Assembly (NCBI RefSeq): GCF_016464705.1
Contig: NZ_JAEHOB010000013.1
Span: 62,001-126,000, forward strand
Direction: 5' to 3'
Source: Qaidamihabitans albus
GTDB taxonomy: Bacteria; Actinomycetota; Actinomycetes; Mycobacteriales; Pseudonocardiaceae
Length of the DNA: 64,000 nt
Every line of letters starts with the position of its first letter. Within the stretch, counting starts at the first letter, position 1. This document shows, one piece after another, positions 51,413 to 59,676 of this stretch. Under the pieces are notes generated by a model. It was not told the origin of the DNA. It searched no databases and saw only the letters and a list, made by a program, of their open reading frames with translations. Made by a program: the position numbers and the translations under genes.

Positions 51413-52326
51413 GCGAGCCGGCTCCCCAGGAGCAGGCGTTCTCGCAGCTCTCGCCGCACGGCGGCAGGCGGATCGAGCTGGCAGGCCGCTACGGGCCGAT
51501 CGCGGCACTGGCCGGCCCGGCACCGGCCGATCCGATCGCCACCGTCCTGCTGCTGCCCGGATACACCGGTTCCAAGGAGGACTTCGCCCCGCTGCTCGGC
51601 GGCATCGCGGGTGGCGGCTTCCGGCCCGTCGCCGTCGACCTGCCCGGGCAGTACGAGTCGCCGGGCCCGGACGACGAGTCGCTTTACCTGCCCGCGGCGC
51701 TGGGCGAGGTCGTCGCGGAGCTGATCGGCAGGCTCGCCGAGGACGGTCCGCCAGTGCTGCTGCTCGGGCACTCCTACGGAGGTCTCGTGGCGCGCGGCGC
51801 GGTGCTCGCCGGCGCGCCGCTCGCGGGACTGACGCTGCTGGACAGCGGCCCCGGCAGGCTGCCGGACGGCGCCCGGCTGCACGCCCTCGTGCTCGGTGAG
51901 CCGCTGATGCGGGCACAGGGCGTGGACGCCGCCTACGCGCTCAGGGAGCGGCTCGACACCCGCGTTCCCGGCCACGCCGCCGAGTTGAAGGAGTTCCTCC
52001 GCACCCGCTTCGTCGCGTCGAGCGCGGCCGGCCTGCTCGGCATCGCGCTCGCCCTGCGGACCGAACCGGACCGGGTGGCCGAGACGGCCGAGGTGCTGCG
52101 GCGGCGGGAGGTCCGGCGGCTCGTGGTCGCCGGTGAGCACGACGACGCGTGGAGCGTGCCCGCGCAGCGGGACATGGCGCGGCGGCTGGACGCGCCGTTC
52201 GCCGTGGTCGAGGGCGCGGGGCACTCCCCGAACACGGAGAATCCGGCCGGGCTGCTGGAGATCCTGCTGCGCCGTTGGCGGTCATGGTTCGGCACGTCAC
52301 CGGCACCGGCTCCGGCGCGGCGCTGA
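51409..52326 (+). CDS. Alpha/beta hydrolase
   Basis: This 305-residue hydrolase has LLLPGYTGSKEDF (oxyanion loop), a nucleophile elbow GHSYGG, acid Asp in VVAGEHDDAWSV and His in VEGAGHSPNTENP. The C-terminal tail is Arg/Pro-rich. It is the third alpha/beta hydrolase in this 10-kb stretch, and they are not close copies of each other. It overlaps the upstream propeller-like gene by 4 bp (ATGA). The substrate cannot be told from sequence. Confidence 0.84.
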   Translation: MSEPAPQEQAFSQLSPHGGRRIELAGRYGPIAALAGPAPADPIATVLLLPGYTGSKEDFAPLLGGIAGGGFRPVAVDLPGQYESPGPDDESLYLPAALGEVVAELIGRLAEDGPPVLLLGHSYGGLVARGAVLAGAPLAGLTLLDSGPGRLPDGARLHALVLGEPLMRAQGVDAAYALRERLDTRVPGHAAELKEFLRTRFVASSAAGLLGIALALRTEPDRVAETAEVLRRREVRRLVVAGEHDDAWSVPAQRDMARRLDAPFAVVEGAGHSPNTENPAGLLEILLRRWRSWFGTSPAPAPARR

Positions 52327-52346
52327 TCACCGGCTCACCGGCCCGG

Positions 52347-52757
52347 TCACCACCAGAACAGCCACAGCACGGCACCGGTGAGCACCAGCACCGTGGCCCC
52401 CGCCGTAGCGGCGGGCAGGCCACGGCCACGGTCGGCGAACCGCTGCGCGACCAGTGCGAGCACGGCGGCGGCGAGGTGCCCGGTGACCCAGCCCGCGCCG
52501 GGGCCGGTGCCGGCGCTGCCCCAGCCGGCCACCTGGGCACCGGCGACCGCGAGTGCGAGCAGGACGAGCCCCGCCGCGAGCGAACCGGTCAACCCTCGCC
52601 ACCAGCGGCCCCGCCTGACCCGGCGAGGCTCCGCTGCCCGCGCGGGCTGCGGAGCCTCGCCGGTATCCGCCGCCTCGGTGTGCAGCGGCGACGCGCGCTC
52701 CTTCGGCGCGGACTTCGCTCGGTCGTACACGTTCGTTCCCGTGTGTTCTCGGCTCAC
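52347..52757 (-). CDS. Uncharacterised protein with three membrane segments
   Basis: I recognise no family. The 136-residue protein starts at GTG 52755-52757, overlapping the RecB-like nuclease gene by 4 bp. The first 55 residues are charged and cytoplasmic, followed by hydrophobic segments at about 58-80 (GSLAAGLVLLALAVAGAQVAG), 90-105 (GHLAAAVLALVAQ) and 115-135 (AGATVLVLTGAVLWLFWW), ending in tryptophans at the membrane. Coupling to the nuclease gene is the only hint of role. Its 3' end is 20 bp from the convergent hydrolase gene. Confidence 0.7.
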   Translation of the reverse strand: MSREHTGTNVYDRAKSAPKERASPLHTEAADTGEAPQPARAAEPRRVRRGRWWRGLTGSLAAGLVLLALAVAGAQVAGWGSAGTGPGAGWVTGHLAAAVLALVAQRFADRGRGLPAATAGATVLVLTGAVLWLFWW

Positions 52758-53617
52758 GGGGCAAGCAGCTCCCATGAGCGGGCTGCGGGCGCGGCCCGCT
52801 GCCCCTCGGTACAGCTCGGCCGGAAGTCGCACCACGCGCAGCGCCGTCCGGTCCTGGCGGGGAACAGCTCGTCCGCGTCCCCGCTCTCGGCAAGGGTATC
52901 CGTCGCCGTCCGCAGCTCCGCCGCGGTCTCACCGGCGCGGCCGAGCTGGCGACGCAGGCTCTGCGCGGTGTGCTCGGCCGCGGCGACCGTGCCGGTCGGC
53001 ACATGGTGCAGCTCGACGCGGTGGCACGGCTTGTGCAGGGTGCGGGCCGCGGCCACGGCGTACATGGCGAGCGCCTGGGCGCCACGGGCCTCGTCCTCGT
53101 CGGGCTCCCGCCTGCCGGTCTTGTAGTCGACGATCACCAGCTCGTCGTCGCGGTCGTCGATCCGGTCGGCGCGGCCCTCCACGATCAGCGACGGCGGCCC
53201 CTCGTCCGTGCTGACCGACGCGGACACCCAGCGTTCCAGGCCGACGGGATCCGCGGAGACATCGTGCTGGTCGACGTATCCGGCGACCCAGCCCCTGGCC
53301 CGCTCGCGGTACTCGGCCGCCTGTTCGGCGTCGAGGAAGCCGCCGTCCTTCCAGTGCTCGGTGACCAGCGCGGCCGCCCGGGCCGGCGTGCGCCGCTCGG
53401 CGGGCAGGTCGAACAGCGCCCGCAGCGCGTTGTGCACCACGGCGCCGAGCGTGCTGTGCGCCCACGGGCCGGTGCGCTGCGGGACAGGCCGGTCGAGGTA
53501 GCTCAGGCGGTAGCGGCGCGGGCAGTCGTCGAACGTCGCCAGCCGCGCCGGGGTCACCTTCGTCAACCGGCGTGGCTGCACCTCGAAGTCGAACCCGAGC
53601 TGCGCCAAGTCACTCAC
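52754..53617 (-). CDS. RecB-family PD-(D/E)XK exonuclease
   Basis: This 287-residue single-domain nuclease has STLGAVVHNALRALFDLP (motif with H), EGRADRIDDRDDELVIVDYKTG (catalytic D and K), and QALAMYAVAAAR. Cysteines in FDDCPRRYRL near the start and CAWCDFRPSC at the end match the four ligands of AddB/AdnA-type [4Fe-4S] nucleases. It has no helicase motor, unlike AdnAB at 17-24 kb. GTG 53615-53617 is chosen; a TTG seven codons earlier is possible. Similar stand-alone RecB-like proteins occur in mycobacteria (Rv2119). It is likely to act on single-stranded DNA ends. Confidence 0.87.
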   Translation of the reverse strand: MSDLAQLGFDFEVQPRRLTKVTPARLATFDDCPRRYRLSYLDRPVPQRTGPWAHSTLGAVVHNALRALFDLPAERRTPARAAALVTEHWKDGGFLDAEQAAEYRERARGWVAGYVDQHDVSADPVGLERWVSASVSTDEGPPSLIVEGRADRIDDRDDELVIVDYKTGRREPDEDEARGAQALAMYAVAAARTLHKPCHRVELHHVPTGTVAAAEHTAQSLRRQLGRAGETAAELRTATDTLAESGDADELFPARTGRRCAWCDFRPSCTEGQRAAPAARSWELLAP

Positions 53618-53703
53618 CCCCTGAACGGCCGACAGCAACCGCCGCTCACCCTACGCACCGGCCCCGACACTCCCGCGCCGTGGCGCAGCGAGAGAGCGGG
53701 CGA

Positions 53704-54330
53704 TCACGCGCCGGTGACGAAGCCACGGACCGAGTCGGCGACCAGCTGCACCGCGATCGCGGCCAGCAGCAGGCCGGCGATCTTCGCGAGCAGGGTGATC
53801 CCGCTCTCCCGGACCACCCTGATCACCACGCCCGAGTAGCGCATGCATGCCCACAGCACCACGTGCACGGTGACGATCGCCAGCGCCAGCGCGATGTAGG
53901 CGCCCAGCTGCGCCTGCGCCTCCCGGACGAACACGATGGTCGCGGCGATCGCCCCCGGACCGGCCAGCAGCGGCGTGCCCAGCGGCACGAGTGCGACGTT
54001 GACGTCCTCGGCCGCCTCCGGCTCCGTACCACCGCGACCGGTGAGCAGGTCGAGCGCGATGAGCAGCAACAGCAGCCCACCCGCGCCCTGCAACGCAGGG
54101 ATGCCGATGCCGAGATACGCCAGCACCGCCTGGCCCGCCACGGCGAACAGCGAGATCACCACCAGCGACACCAGCACGGCCTGCCGGGCCGCCCGCGCCC
54201 GCGCCGCGGGCGGCTTGCGCCCCACCAGGCTCAGGAAGACGGGCACGGTGCCGGGCGGGTCCAGGATCACCACGAGCGTGATCGTCGCCTCGAAGAAGAG
54301 AGTGACGTCGAAGTAGTCCCCGAACGTCAC
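53704..54330 (-). CDS. MarC-family integral membrane protein
   Basis: This 208-residue protein has six membrane helices of the MarC/UPF0056 type. It is recognised by VILDPPGTVPVFLSLVGRKP near residue 20, ALQGAGGLLLLLIALDLLTG and LVPLGTPLLAGPGAIAATIV. Despite the name, MarC has no proven antibiotic-resistance role; its transport activity is unknown. GTG 54328-54330 start. It follows the PHP gene by 4 bp in the same direction and is probably co-transcribed with it. Confidence 0.88.
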   Translation of the reverse strand: MTFGDYFDVTLFFEATITLVVILDPPGTVPVFLSLVGRKPPAARARAARQAVLVSLVVISLFAVAGQAVLAYLGIGIPALQGAGGLLLLLIALDLLTGRGGTEPEAAEDVNVALVPLGTPLLAGPGAIAATIVFVREAQAQLGAYIALALAIVTVHVVLWACMRYSGVVIRVVRESGITLLAKIAGLLLAAIAVQLVADSVRGFVTGA

Positions 54331-54334
54331 GGCC

Positions 54335-55204
54335 TCAGCCCACCTGCACCGGCGCGCCGGACGCCTGCTCCACCAGCGCTTCGAACTGGTCCGGGGCCGT
54401 GGTCTCCTGGCCGATCCGGATGGTCTTGTTGGTGCCGTGGTAGTCGCTGGAGCCGGTGCGCGCCAGGTCCAGCCGCCGCGCCAGCTCCCGCAGCTCGGCG
54501 CGGGCCGCCTCGTCGTGGTTGGGGTGATCCACCTCGAGCCCGGCCAGCCCGCGCGCGGCCAGCGCCGCGATCACCTCGGGCGTCACCATCGGCCCGCGCG
54601 ACGCCGCGAACGGGTGTGCGAGCACGGTCACGCCGCCCGCCTCGCGGATCATGTCGATCGCGTCCTCGACCGGTGTGTCCGCACGGGGCACGTAGTAGCC
54701 GCGCCCGTTGCCGAGGAAGCTCGCGAACGCCTCGTCGACGGTCTCCACCAGGCCGGCACGCACGAGCGCCTGCGCCAGATGGGGGCGGCCCGCGGGCGCG
54801 TCCGGGTGCAGCAGCCCCAGAATCTCGTCGGGATCGACCGGCAGCCCGTCATCGGCCATCCGCACGGCCATCGCGCGCAGACGCGCGCGCCGCTCGCCCC
54901 GCAGCCGCTGCTGCTCGGCGACGAGCACCGGGGACGTGGGGTCGAACAGGTACGCGAGCAGGTGCACGCTCACCCGGCGGCCGTACGCGTCCACCGACTC
55001 GCACGACAGCTCGGCGCCCGGCACGAGCCGGATGCCGGGCCGCAGCGCCTGGATGGCGGGCTGCCAGCCCGCCGTGGTGTCGTGGTCGGTCAGGGCGATG
55101 ACGTCCAGACCCGCACGGACGGCCGCGTCGACCAGGCCCGCCGGGCTGTCGGTGCCGTCGGAGACCGTCGAGTGGGTATGCAGGTCGATGAGCACACCGC
55201 CCAT
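54335..55204 (-). CDS. PHP-domain phosphoesterase (YciV/RNase AM-like)
   Basis: This 289-residue metal-dependent phosphoesterase of the polymerase/histidinol phosphatase type has the metal motifs DLHTHSTVSDG (residues 7-17), ALTDHDT, GAELSCE, TVLAHPFAASRG and the terminal GSSDYHGTN, all present. Family members hydrolyse 3',5'-nucleoside bisphosphates or trim the 5' ends of RNA; which applies here is unknown. ATG 55202-55204. It is 25 bp downstream of the PH-domain gene. Confidence 0.9.
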   Translation of the reverse strand: MGGVLIDLHTHSTVSDGTDSPAGLVDAAVRAGLDVIALTDHDTTAGWQPAIQALRPGIRLVPGAELSCESVDAYGRRVSVHLLAYLFDPTSPVLVAEQQRLRGERRARLRAMAVRMADDGLPVDPDEILGLLHPDAPAGRPHLAQALVRAGLVETVDEAFASFLGNGRGYYVPRADTPVEDAIDMIREAGGVTVLAHPFAASRGPMVTPEVIAALAARGLAGLEVDHPNHDEAARAELRELARRLDLARTGSSDYHGTNKTIRIGQETTAPDQFEALVEQASGAPVQVG

Positions 55205-55229
55205 TGTCGACGACCGGCGCCCGGTGAGG

Positions 55230-55790
55230 TCAGCCGACCATCCGCTTGCCGCGGGCGGCGCGCTGCGCCTTGATCATCGAGAAGCGCTCCGCCTGCTTCT
55301 GCTTGTCGCCGAACACCAGGTCGGAGATGGTGTCGTAGAACTCCTCCGGCCGCGGCAGGTAGCCGATCCGGTTGAGCGCCTGTATCTGCCCCGCCGACTC
55401 GACGACCATCGTGCCGTAGCCGAAGATGCGGCCCCAGAACGTGCGCTCGTACGTGAGGTCGGTGACCTTGGTGATGGGCATCATCAGGACCTTCGTGGTC
55501 CACACTCCGGTGGTCATGATGAACCGCTTGTCGGTGACGACGAGCCGTTCGACCCACCACTCGATCACCTGGTAGGCGAAGCGCAGCACCACGATCAGCG
55601 CGGCGTACCAGAGCACGTTCTGCAGTACCCACATCGCCGGCGGGAGGATGTAGGAGATCATCACGCAGATCGCGAGAAGCGCGACGGCCTCGAACGTGTC
55701 CCAGATCAGGCAGGCCCAGTGCCGCCGGACCCGGATGACCCTGCGCTCGGTGTCGAGCAGGTACTCGTCTGGATCCCGCGGCGCGAACAT
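55230..55790 (-). CDS. PH-domain (bPH) membrane protein
   Basis: This 186-residue protein starts DPDEYLLDTERRVIRVRRHW, continues with two membrane segments (about 30-50 and 56-75), then has a bacterial PH domain: VERLVVTDKRFIMTTGVWTT, KVTDLTYERTFWGRIFGYGT and VVESAGQIQALNRIGYL. The end is basic (KAQRAARGKRMVG). Such proteins sit on the cytoplasmic membrane face with unknown partners. ATG 55788-55790. The small peptide gene upstream ends 20 bp before it. Confidence 0.85.
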   Translation of the reverse strand: MFAPRDPDEYLLDTERRVIRVRRHWACLIWDTFEAVALLAICVMISYILPPAMWVLQNVLWYAALIVVLRFAYQVIEWWVERLVVTDKRFIMTTGVWTTKVLMMPITKVTDLTYERTFWGRIFGYGTMVVESAGQIQALNRIGYLPRPEEFYDTISDLVFGDKQKQAERFSMIKAQRAARGKRMVG

Positions 55791-55809
55791 GATGGCAGCG
55801 TAACGCCGA

Positions 55810-55971
55810 TCAGCTGAATACGCTGCTGACGAAGGTGATGACGGACTCGGCGGCGTCGCGGAGGAAGCCGATGATGTTGTTCACGAGGCCCGCCGCGTTT
55901 CCTGGTTGCGCGATCACGAAGAAGAGGACCAACGCGATACCAGCGATTGTCGCAAGCTTTTTCGCGTTCAC
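55810..55971 (-). CDS. 53-residue single-pass membrane or secreted peptide
   Basis: This reading frame starts at GTG 55969-55971 and ends at TGA 55810-55812. The product begins with two Lys (VNAKKLATIAGIALVLFFVI, a hydrophobic stretch at residues 6-20), then AQPGNAAGLVNN and an amphipathic helix-like end (FLRDAAESVITFVSSVFS). A signal peptidase site after NAA is possible. Composition and codon use fit real coding sequence, and the gene precedes the PH-domain gene on the same strand. I know no function; similar tiny KK-hydrophobic peptides are common in Pseudonocardiaceae. Confidence 0.65.
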   Translation of the reverse strand: MNAKKLATIAGIALVLFFVIAQPGNAAGLVNNIIGFLRDAAESVITFVSSVFS

Positions 55972-56155
55972 GGCAATGTATCCCGTCTCTCGAGTGCAGA
56001 CCTGTACGGCAAGGTGCCACTAAGTTTGTACCGCACTGCGGAGCGTTACGGGAGGAAAGTCCCGCGCTTGGGTCAGCCGTCTGCGAAAATCGCCGCCGCC
56101 AACTACCCTGCGTGACTGGGTGGTGGCGGCGACCACCACCGGCGGAAGGAATGCG

Positions 56156-56554
56156 ATGAGCCTGGTGCGCTGTGTCGGCGCGATCGTGCACGACGACGCG
56201 GGCCGGCTGCTGCTGGTCCAGCGGGCACACGAGCCCGCGAGAGGCCGCTGGACGCTGCCCGGCGGGCGGGTCGAGGCCGGCGAGTCCGACCCCGACGCGC
56301 TGGCCAGGGAGCTGCGCGAGGAGACCGGCCTGCGGGTGCTGCCCGGTGCTCTCGTCGGCACCGTCGTGCGCGGCCCGTACGAGATCTTCGACTACGCGTG
56401 CGCGGTGGACGGCGGCCGGCTCGTGGCGGGCGACGACGCCGCCGACGCCCGCTGGGTGAACGCGGCCACGTTCGGCGAGCTCGCCGGTCAGGGCGCCCTG
56501 ACCGAAGGGCTCGCCGAGATCCTGCGGGACTGGGACGCCCTGCCGAGGGCCTGA
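56156..56554 (+). CDS. Nudix hydrolase
   Basis: This 132-residue Nudix pyrophosphohydrolase carries the full box: GGRVEAGESDPDALARELRE followed by ETGL, at about residues 39-62. It has none of the extra motifs of NudC. Substrates could be ADP-ribose or an oxidised nucleotide; unspecified. The ATG at 56156 is preceded by GGAAGGA. It is divergent from the small peptide gene across 184 bp. It ends just at family A element copy 5. Confidence 0.88.
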   Translation: MSLVRCVGAIVHDDAGRLLLVQRAHEPARGRWTLPGGRVEAGESDPDALARELREETGLRVLPGALVGTVVRGPYEIFDYACAVDGGRLVAGDDAADARWVNAATFGELAGQGALTEGLAEILRDWDALPRA

Positions 56555-56629
56555 GTCACCTCTCGTGAGTGCGCACACGAGTTAGAACACTGTTACGCAC
56601 TCACGACCGGTGACCTGCGGAAACAGTGC
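56555..56629. repeat. Family A palindromic element, copy 5
   Basis: It begins at the base after the Nudix stop, with outer pair GTCACC/GGTGAC, arms CGTGAGTGCGC/GCACTCACG, core ACACGAGTTAGAAC and the tail CTGCGGAAACAGTGC shared with copy 1. The two long copies differ at only a few positions over 75 bp. It separates the Nudix gene from the convergent acyl-CoA synthetase gene. Confidence 0.88.
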
Positions 56630-56650
56630 GCCCTGGTGTTGTCGGGGTGC

Positions 56651-58288
56651 TCAGCCCCGGACGCGGCCCTCGCGCCCGGCCCACTCCCGCTCGCGCAGCT
56701 GGAACTTCTGGATCTTGCCGGTGGATGTCTTCGGCAGCTCGGTGACGAACTCCACCCGCTCCGGCACCTTGTACCGCGCGATCTGCGAACGAGCGTGTTC
56801 CAGCAGGTCGTCGGTGCCGACGGACTCCCCCGGCCGGCACACCACGTAGGCCTTGGGCCGCTCTCCCCACCTGTCGTCGGGAACCCCCACCACGGCCACC
56901 TCCAGCACAGCCGGATGCGAGTCGAGGGCCGCCTCGACCTCGATCGTCGAGATGTTCTCGCCCCCGGAGACGATGATGTCCTTCGCGCGGTCGCGCAGCT
57001 CGATGTAGCCGTCCGGATGCCACACGCCGAGGTCGCCGGAGTGGAACCAGCCGCCGCGGAACGCCTTCGCGGTGGCCTCCGGATCGGCGAAGTAGCCGGA
57101 CATGACGTTGTTCCCGCGCATCACCACCTCGCCCATCGTGGCGCCGTCCCGCGGCACGTCGCGCAGCTGGTCGTCGACCACCCGAACACCGTCGGTGACC
57201 ACCATCCCGACACCCTGCCGCGCCAGCAGCCTGCTGCGGGCGTCCACGTCGAGCCCGGCCCAGCCGTCCTGCCACTCGCAGACCGTGTAAGGGCCGTAGG
57301 TCTCGGTCAGGCCGTACACATGCACCAACCGCGCACCGAGCGCGGACATCCGTTTGATCACCGTCGGGCTCGGCGGCGCGCCCGCCGTCGTCACGACCAC
57401 CTCGCGCGCGAGCGGATGCGCGGCTTCGTGGTTGGCGATCGTGTTCAGCACGGTCGGGGCGCCGTTGAGGTGCGTGACGCCCTCGGCGTCGAGCAGCCGC
57501 CAGATCTCGGCGCCGTCGACCGCGCGCAGGCACACGTGCGTACCGCCGACGGCCGTGATGGCCCAGGTGGTGCACCAGCCGTTGCAGTGGAACATCGGCA
57601 GTGTCCACAGGTAGCGCGACTCGCTGGTGTGCCGGGAGTGCACCAGCTCGGCGAGGGAGTTCAGGTACGCACCGCGGTGGTGGTACATCACGCCCTTGGG
57701 CCTGCCGGTGGTGCCGGACGTGTAGTTGATCGAGATCGTGGCGCGCTCGTCGGCGACGGCCCACGGCAGGGGCTCGTCACCGGGCTCGTCGCCCCTGGCG
57801 AGCAGGTCGGCGTAGGAGAGGCCGCCGACCGCCGGGTCCGGGCTCGCGCCGGAGGCCGGGTCGGTCACCGTGACGATCTCGTGCACGGGTGCGTCGCCGG
57901 GCACGGAGCCGTGCAGGGCCGCGTCCACGACCAGCATCCTGGCGCCGGAGTGCTCCAGGATGTAGCGGATCTCGGCAGGCGCGAGCCGCGTGTTGATCGC
58001 CACCAGCACCCCGCCGGCCAGCGGTACCGCGAAGTGGGCGACGAGCATCTCCGGGATGTTCGGCAGCAGGTAGGCGACCCGGTCGCCGGGCCCGATGCCC
58101 GAAGCGCGCAGTGCGTGCGCAACCCGGGTCGTCTCGGCGGCGAAGGCACGATAGTCGATCCGCCGTTCGCCGTAGGAGATCGCGACCTTGTCGCCGAAGA
58201 CCTCCGCGGAGCGCTCCAGAAAGGACAGCGGGGTGAGCGGGGTGAACCAGGTGTCGCCGGTCGCTGCGTTGTCTTGGGTGACGCCCAT
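56651..58288 (-). CDS. Acyl-CoA synthetase (AMP-forming, ANL superfamily)
   Basis: This 545-residue enzyme activates a carboxylic acid with ATP and joins it to CoA. The AMP motif SINYTSGTTGRPKGVMYHHRG is near residue 180, then VYGLTETYGPY, the GGWFHSGDLGVWHPDGYIELRD hinge region, and the catalytic Lys in PKTSTGKIQKFQLR at the end. The central FHCNGWCTTW segment is typical of medium/long-chain fatty acid:CoA ligases of this group. ATG 58286-58288. No beta-oxidation genes adjoin except the MaoC-like gene 1.3 kb upstream. Confidence 0.9.
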   Translation of the reverse strand: MGVTQDNAATGDTWFTPLTPLSFLERSAEVFGDKVAISYGERRIDYRAFAAETTRVAHALRASGIGPGDRVAYLLPNIPEMLVAHFAVPLAGGVLVAINTRLAPAEIRYILEHSGARMLVVDAALHGSVPGDAPVHEIVTVTDPASGASPDPAVGGLSYADLLARGDEPGDEPLPWAVADERATISINYTSGTTGRPKGVMYHHRGAYLNSLAELVHSRHTSESRYLWTLPMFHCNGWCTTWAITAVGGTHVCLRAVDGAEIWRLLDAEGVTHLNGAPTVLNTIANHEAAHPLAREVVVTTAGAPPSPTVIKRMSALGARLVHVYGLTETYGPYTVCEWQDGWAGLDVDARSRLLARQGVGMVVTDGVRVVDDQLRDVPRDGATMGEVVMRGNNVMSGYFADPEATAKAFRGGWFHSGDLGVWHPDGYIELRDRAKDIIVSGGENISTIEVEAALDSHPAVLEVAVVGVPDDRWGERPKAYVVCRPGESVGTDDLLEHARSQIARYKVPERVEFVTELPKTSTGKIQKFQLREREWAGREGRVRG

Positions 58289-58339
58289 CACCCCATCCTC
58301 ACCAGTGCTCCCGCCGCTCACAACCTCTGGATGGAGACC

Positions 58340-58450
58340 ACCCGCGAGTCCCCCGTCCCTGCCCGCGAGTTGCCCGTTGGCGGGAGCGGGCGTGCGCAGC
58401 CGCAGTACGCGAACGCAGAACTCGCGGGCCTGAGCGGGGGACTCGCGGGT
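58340..58450. repeat. Family B palindromic element, copy 2
   Basis: Perfect 15-bp arms ACCCGCGAGTCCCCC (58340-58354) and GGGGGACTCGCGGGT (58436-58450). The right part (from 58408) matches copy 1 (15625-15665) with only a few changes. It lies between the acyl-CoA synthetase start and the DUF2332 stop, both on the minus strand, and its last base is the first of the DUF2332 stop codon. As a terminator it would isolate the two genes. Confidence 0.85.
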
Positions 58451-59553
58451 TAGGCGAGCCAGGTCATGCGACCGCCGTGCGGGGCGGCCAGCGCCAGCGC
58501 CTGCGCACGCACCTGGTCCCTTTCCCACGTCGCGACGCCCACGACCGCCTGCTGCGTGCGCTCGTAGTCCAGCTCGTCGCGGCCGGGCAGCACGTGCCGC
58601 AGCCCGGCGGCGTACACCTCCTGGCTGACCCACCACAGTGGACGTTCGGCGGCCAGCCGCCCCAGCGCGGCGACGAACTCCGGCCTGCGCTCCTCGGCCA
58701 GGTAGGACAGCACATGACTGGTGAACACGATCAGCGGCAGCTCCGCGGGCACGCGCGCCGCGGCGGCGGGCAGGTCGTCCACCGCGTCCCCGGCGACCAG
58801 CTCGGGGGTACTCCTGCGCTGCGCGGCCGCGGCCGTGCGCAACGACCTGGTCCGGTCCGGCTGGTCGGCCCACACGCACGCCTCCAGCCAGGCGAGCTCC
58901 TCCTCGTCACCGGCGTCCACCGGCGACCGGTCCAGACCCACCTTCGCGCCGGTGGCGAGCTTCTTGGGCAGCTTCGGCAGCGCCGCGCCCGTCCCGAGCT
59001 CCAGCGCGCAGTGCAGCCCGACGGCAGCCTTCGCCGGCCCGGCGGTGAGCTGCTCGCCACCGTCGCACTGGTACCGGTAGGAAAAGGTGTCCATACCGAG
59101 CAGCAGCCCCGCGCTACAGCCGACCTCGAGCAGGCCGACCTTGCCGCGAGCCTGCTTGGCGGCCAGCGCCACCACCGGATACAGGGTCGCCGCGCGGCGC
59201 ACCTCGTTGGTCTGGGTGGTGCGCGTGCGCATGATCTCGCGCACCCGGTCGGCCCGTTCGAGCAGGAACGTGCGGAACATCGGCCACGTCTCGGAGTCCA
59301 TCCCGTCCATCCCGCCGAGCGACGGGTAGTAACGCGACAGCTCGTGGATCGGCTCGGCCTGGACGAGCCGGTGCGCGGCGGCCAGCAGCAGCGTGGGGTG
59401 CGCGTCGTCCGGCGGCGCCTCGGCGAGCAGCTCCGCGACGTCGGTGTCCTCCGCGGCCTTGGCGGCCAGGTGCTCGTAGAGCGGCGACAGGCCGGCCGCC
59501 TCCCGCTCGGCGAACCGGCGCAGCCGCCGCCGGACCAGCTCCAGCTCACTCAT
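58450..59553 (-). CDS. DUF2332 family protein
   Basis: This 367-residue protein of the DUF2332 family has VRRRLRRFAEREAAGLSPLY at the start and HELSRYYPSLGG; the central LLEVGCSAGLLLGMDTFSYR looks like a SAM-methyltransferase motif I. RSPVDAGDEEELAWLEACVW and VFTSHVLSYLAEERR follow. A methyltransferase-like fold is therefore likely, with no known substrate. ATG 59551-59553, inside the first copy of the 41-bp direct repeat. A longer start at 59580 is less likely. Confidence 0.83.
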   Translation of the reverse strand: MSELELVRRRLRRFAEREAAGLSPLYEHLAAKAAEDTDVAELLAEAPPDDAHPTLLLAAAHRLVQAEPIHELSRYYPSLGGMDGMDSETWPMFRTFLLERADRVREIMRTRTTQTNEVRRAATLYPVVALAAKQARGKVGLLEVGCSAGLLLGMDTFSYRYQCDGGEQLTAGPAKAAVGLHCALELGTGAALPKLPKKLATGAKVGLDRSPVDAGDEEELAWLEACVWADQPDRTRSLRTAAAAQRRSTPELVAGDAVDDLPAAAARVPAELPLIVFTSHVLSYLAEERRPEFVAALGRLAAERPLWWVSQEVYAAGLRHVLPGRDELDYERTQQAVVGVATWERDQVRAQALALAAPHGGRMTWLA

Positions 59554-59676
59554 GGGGCACCGGCCGCCCCGGCTGCTCACCGTGCAGCATCGGCCTCACT
59601 CGTCCCTCGCTCGGCGTGTCGCGGCTCGCCGCCGACAGCTCACTCATGGGGCACCGGCCGCCCCGGCTGCTCACCG
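59542..59676. repeat. 41-bp perfect direct repeat at the DUF2332/MaoC gene junction
   Basis: The same 41 bases (beginning CAGCTCACTCATGGGGCACC) occur at 59542-59582 and 59636-59676, 94 bp apart. The first copy contains the DUF2332 start codon and the second the stop codon of the MaoC-like gene. The 53 bp between them have no gene. It is a local duplication across what was probably an overlapping gene pair. Confidence 0.9.

Noticed and set aside
48422-51916. 1164-codon minus-strand open frame opposite rhlE and the next two genes
   Set aside because: It spans three recognised plus-strand genes and has no recognisable motif.
55972-56155. Possible further small gene in the divergent gap before the Nudix gene
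   Set aside because: Short open frames exist but none has a ribosome site together with protein-like composition; I see only promoter space.
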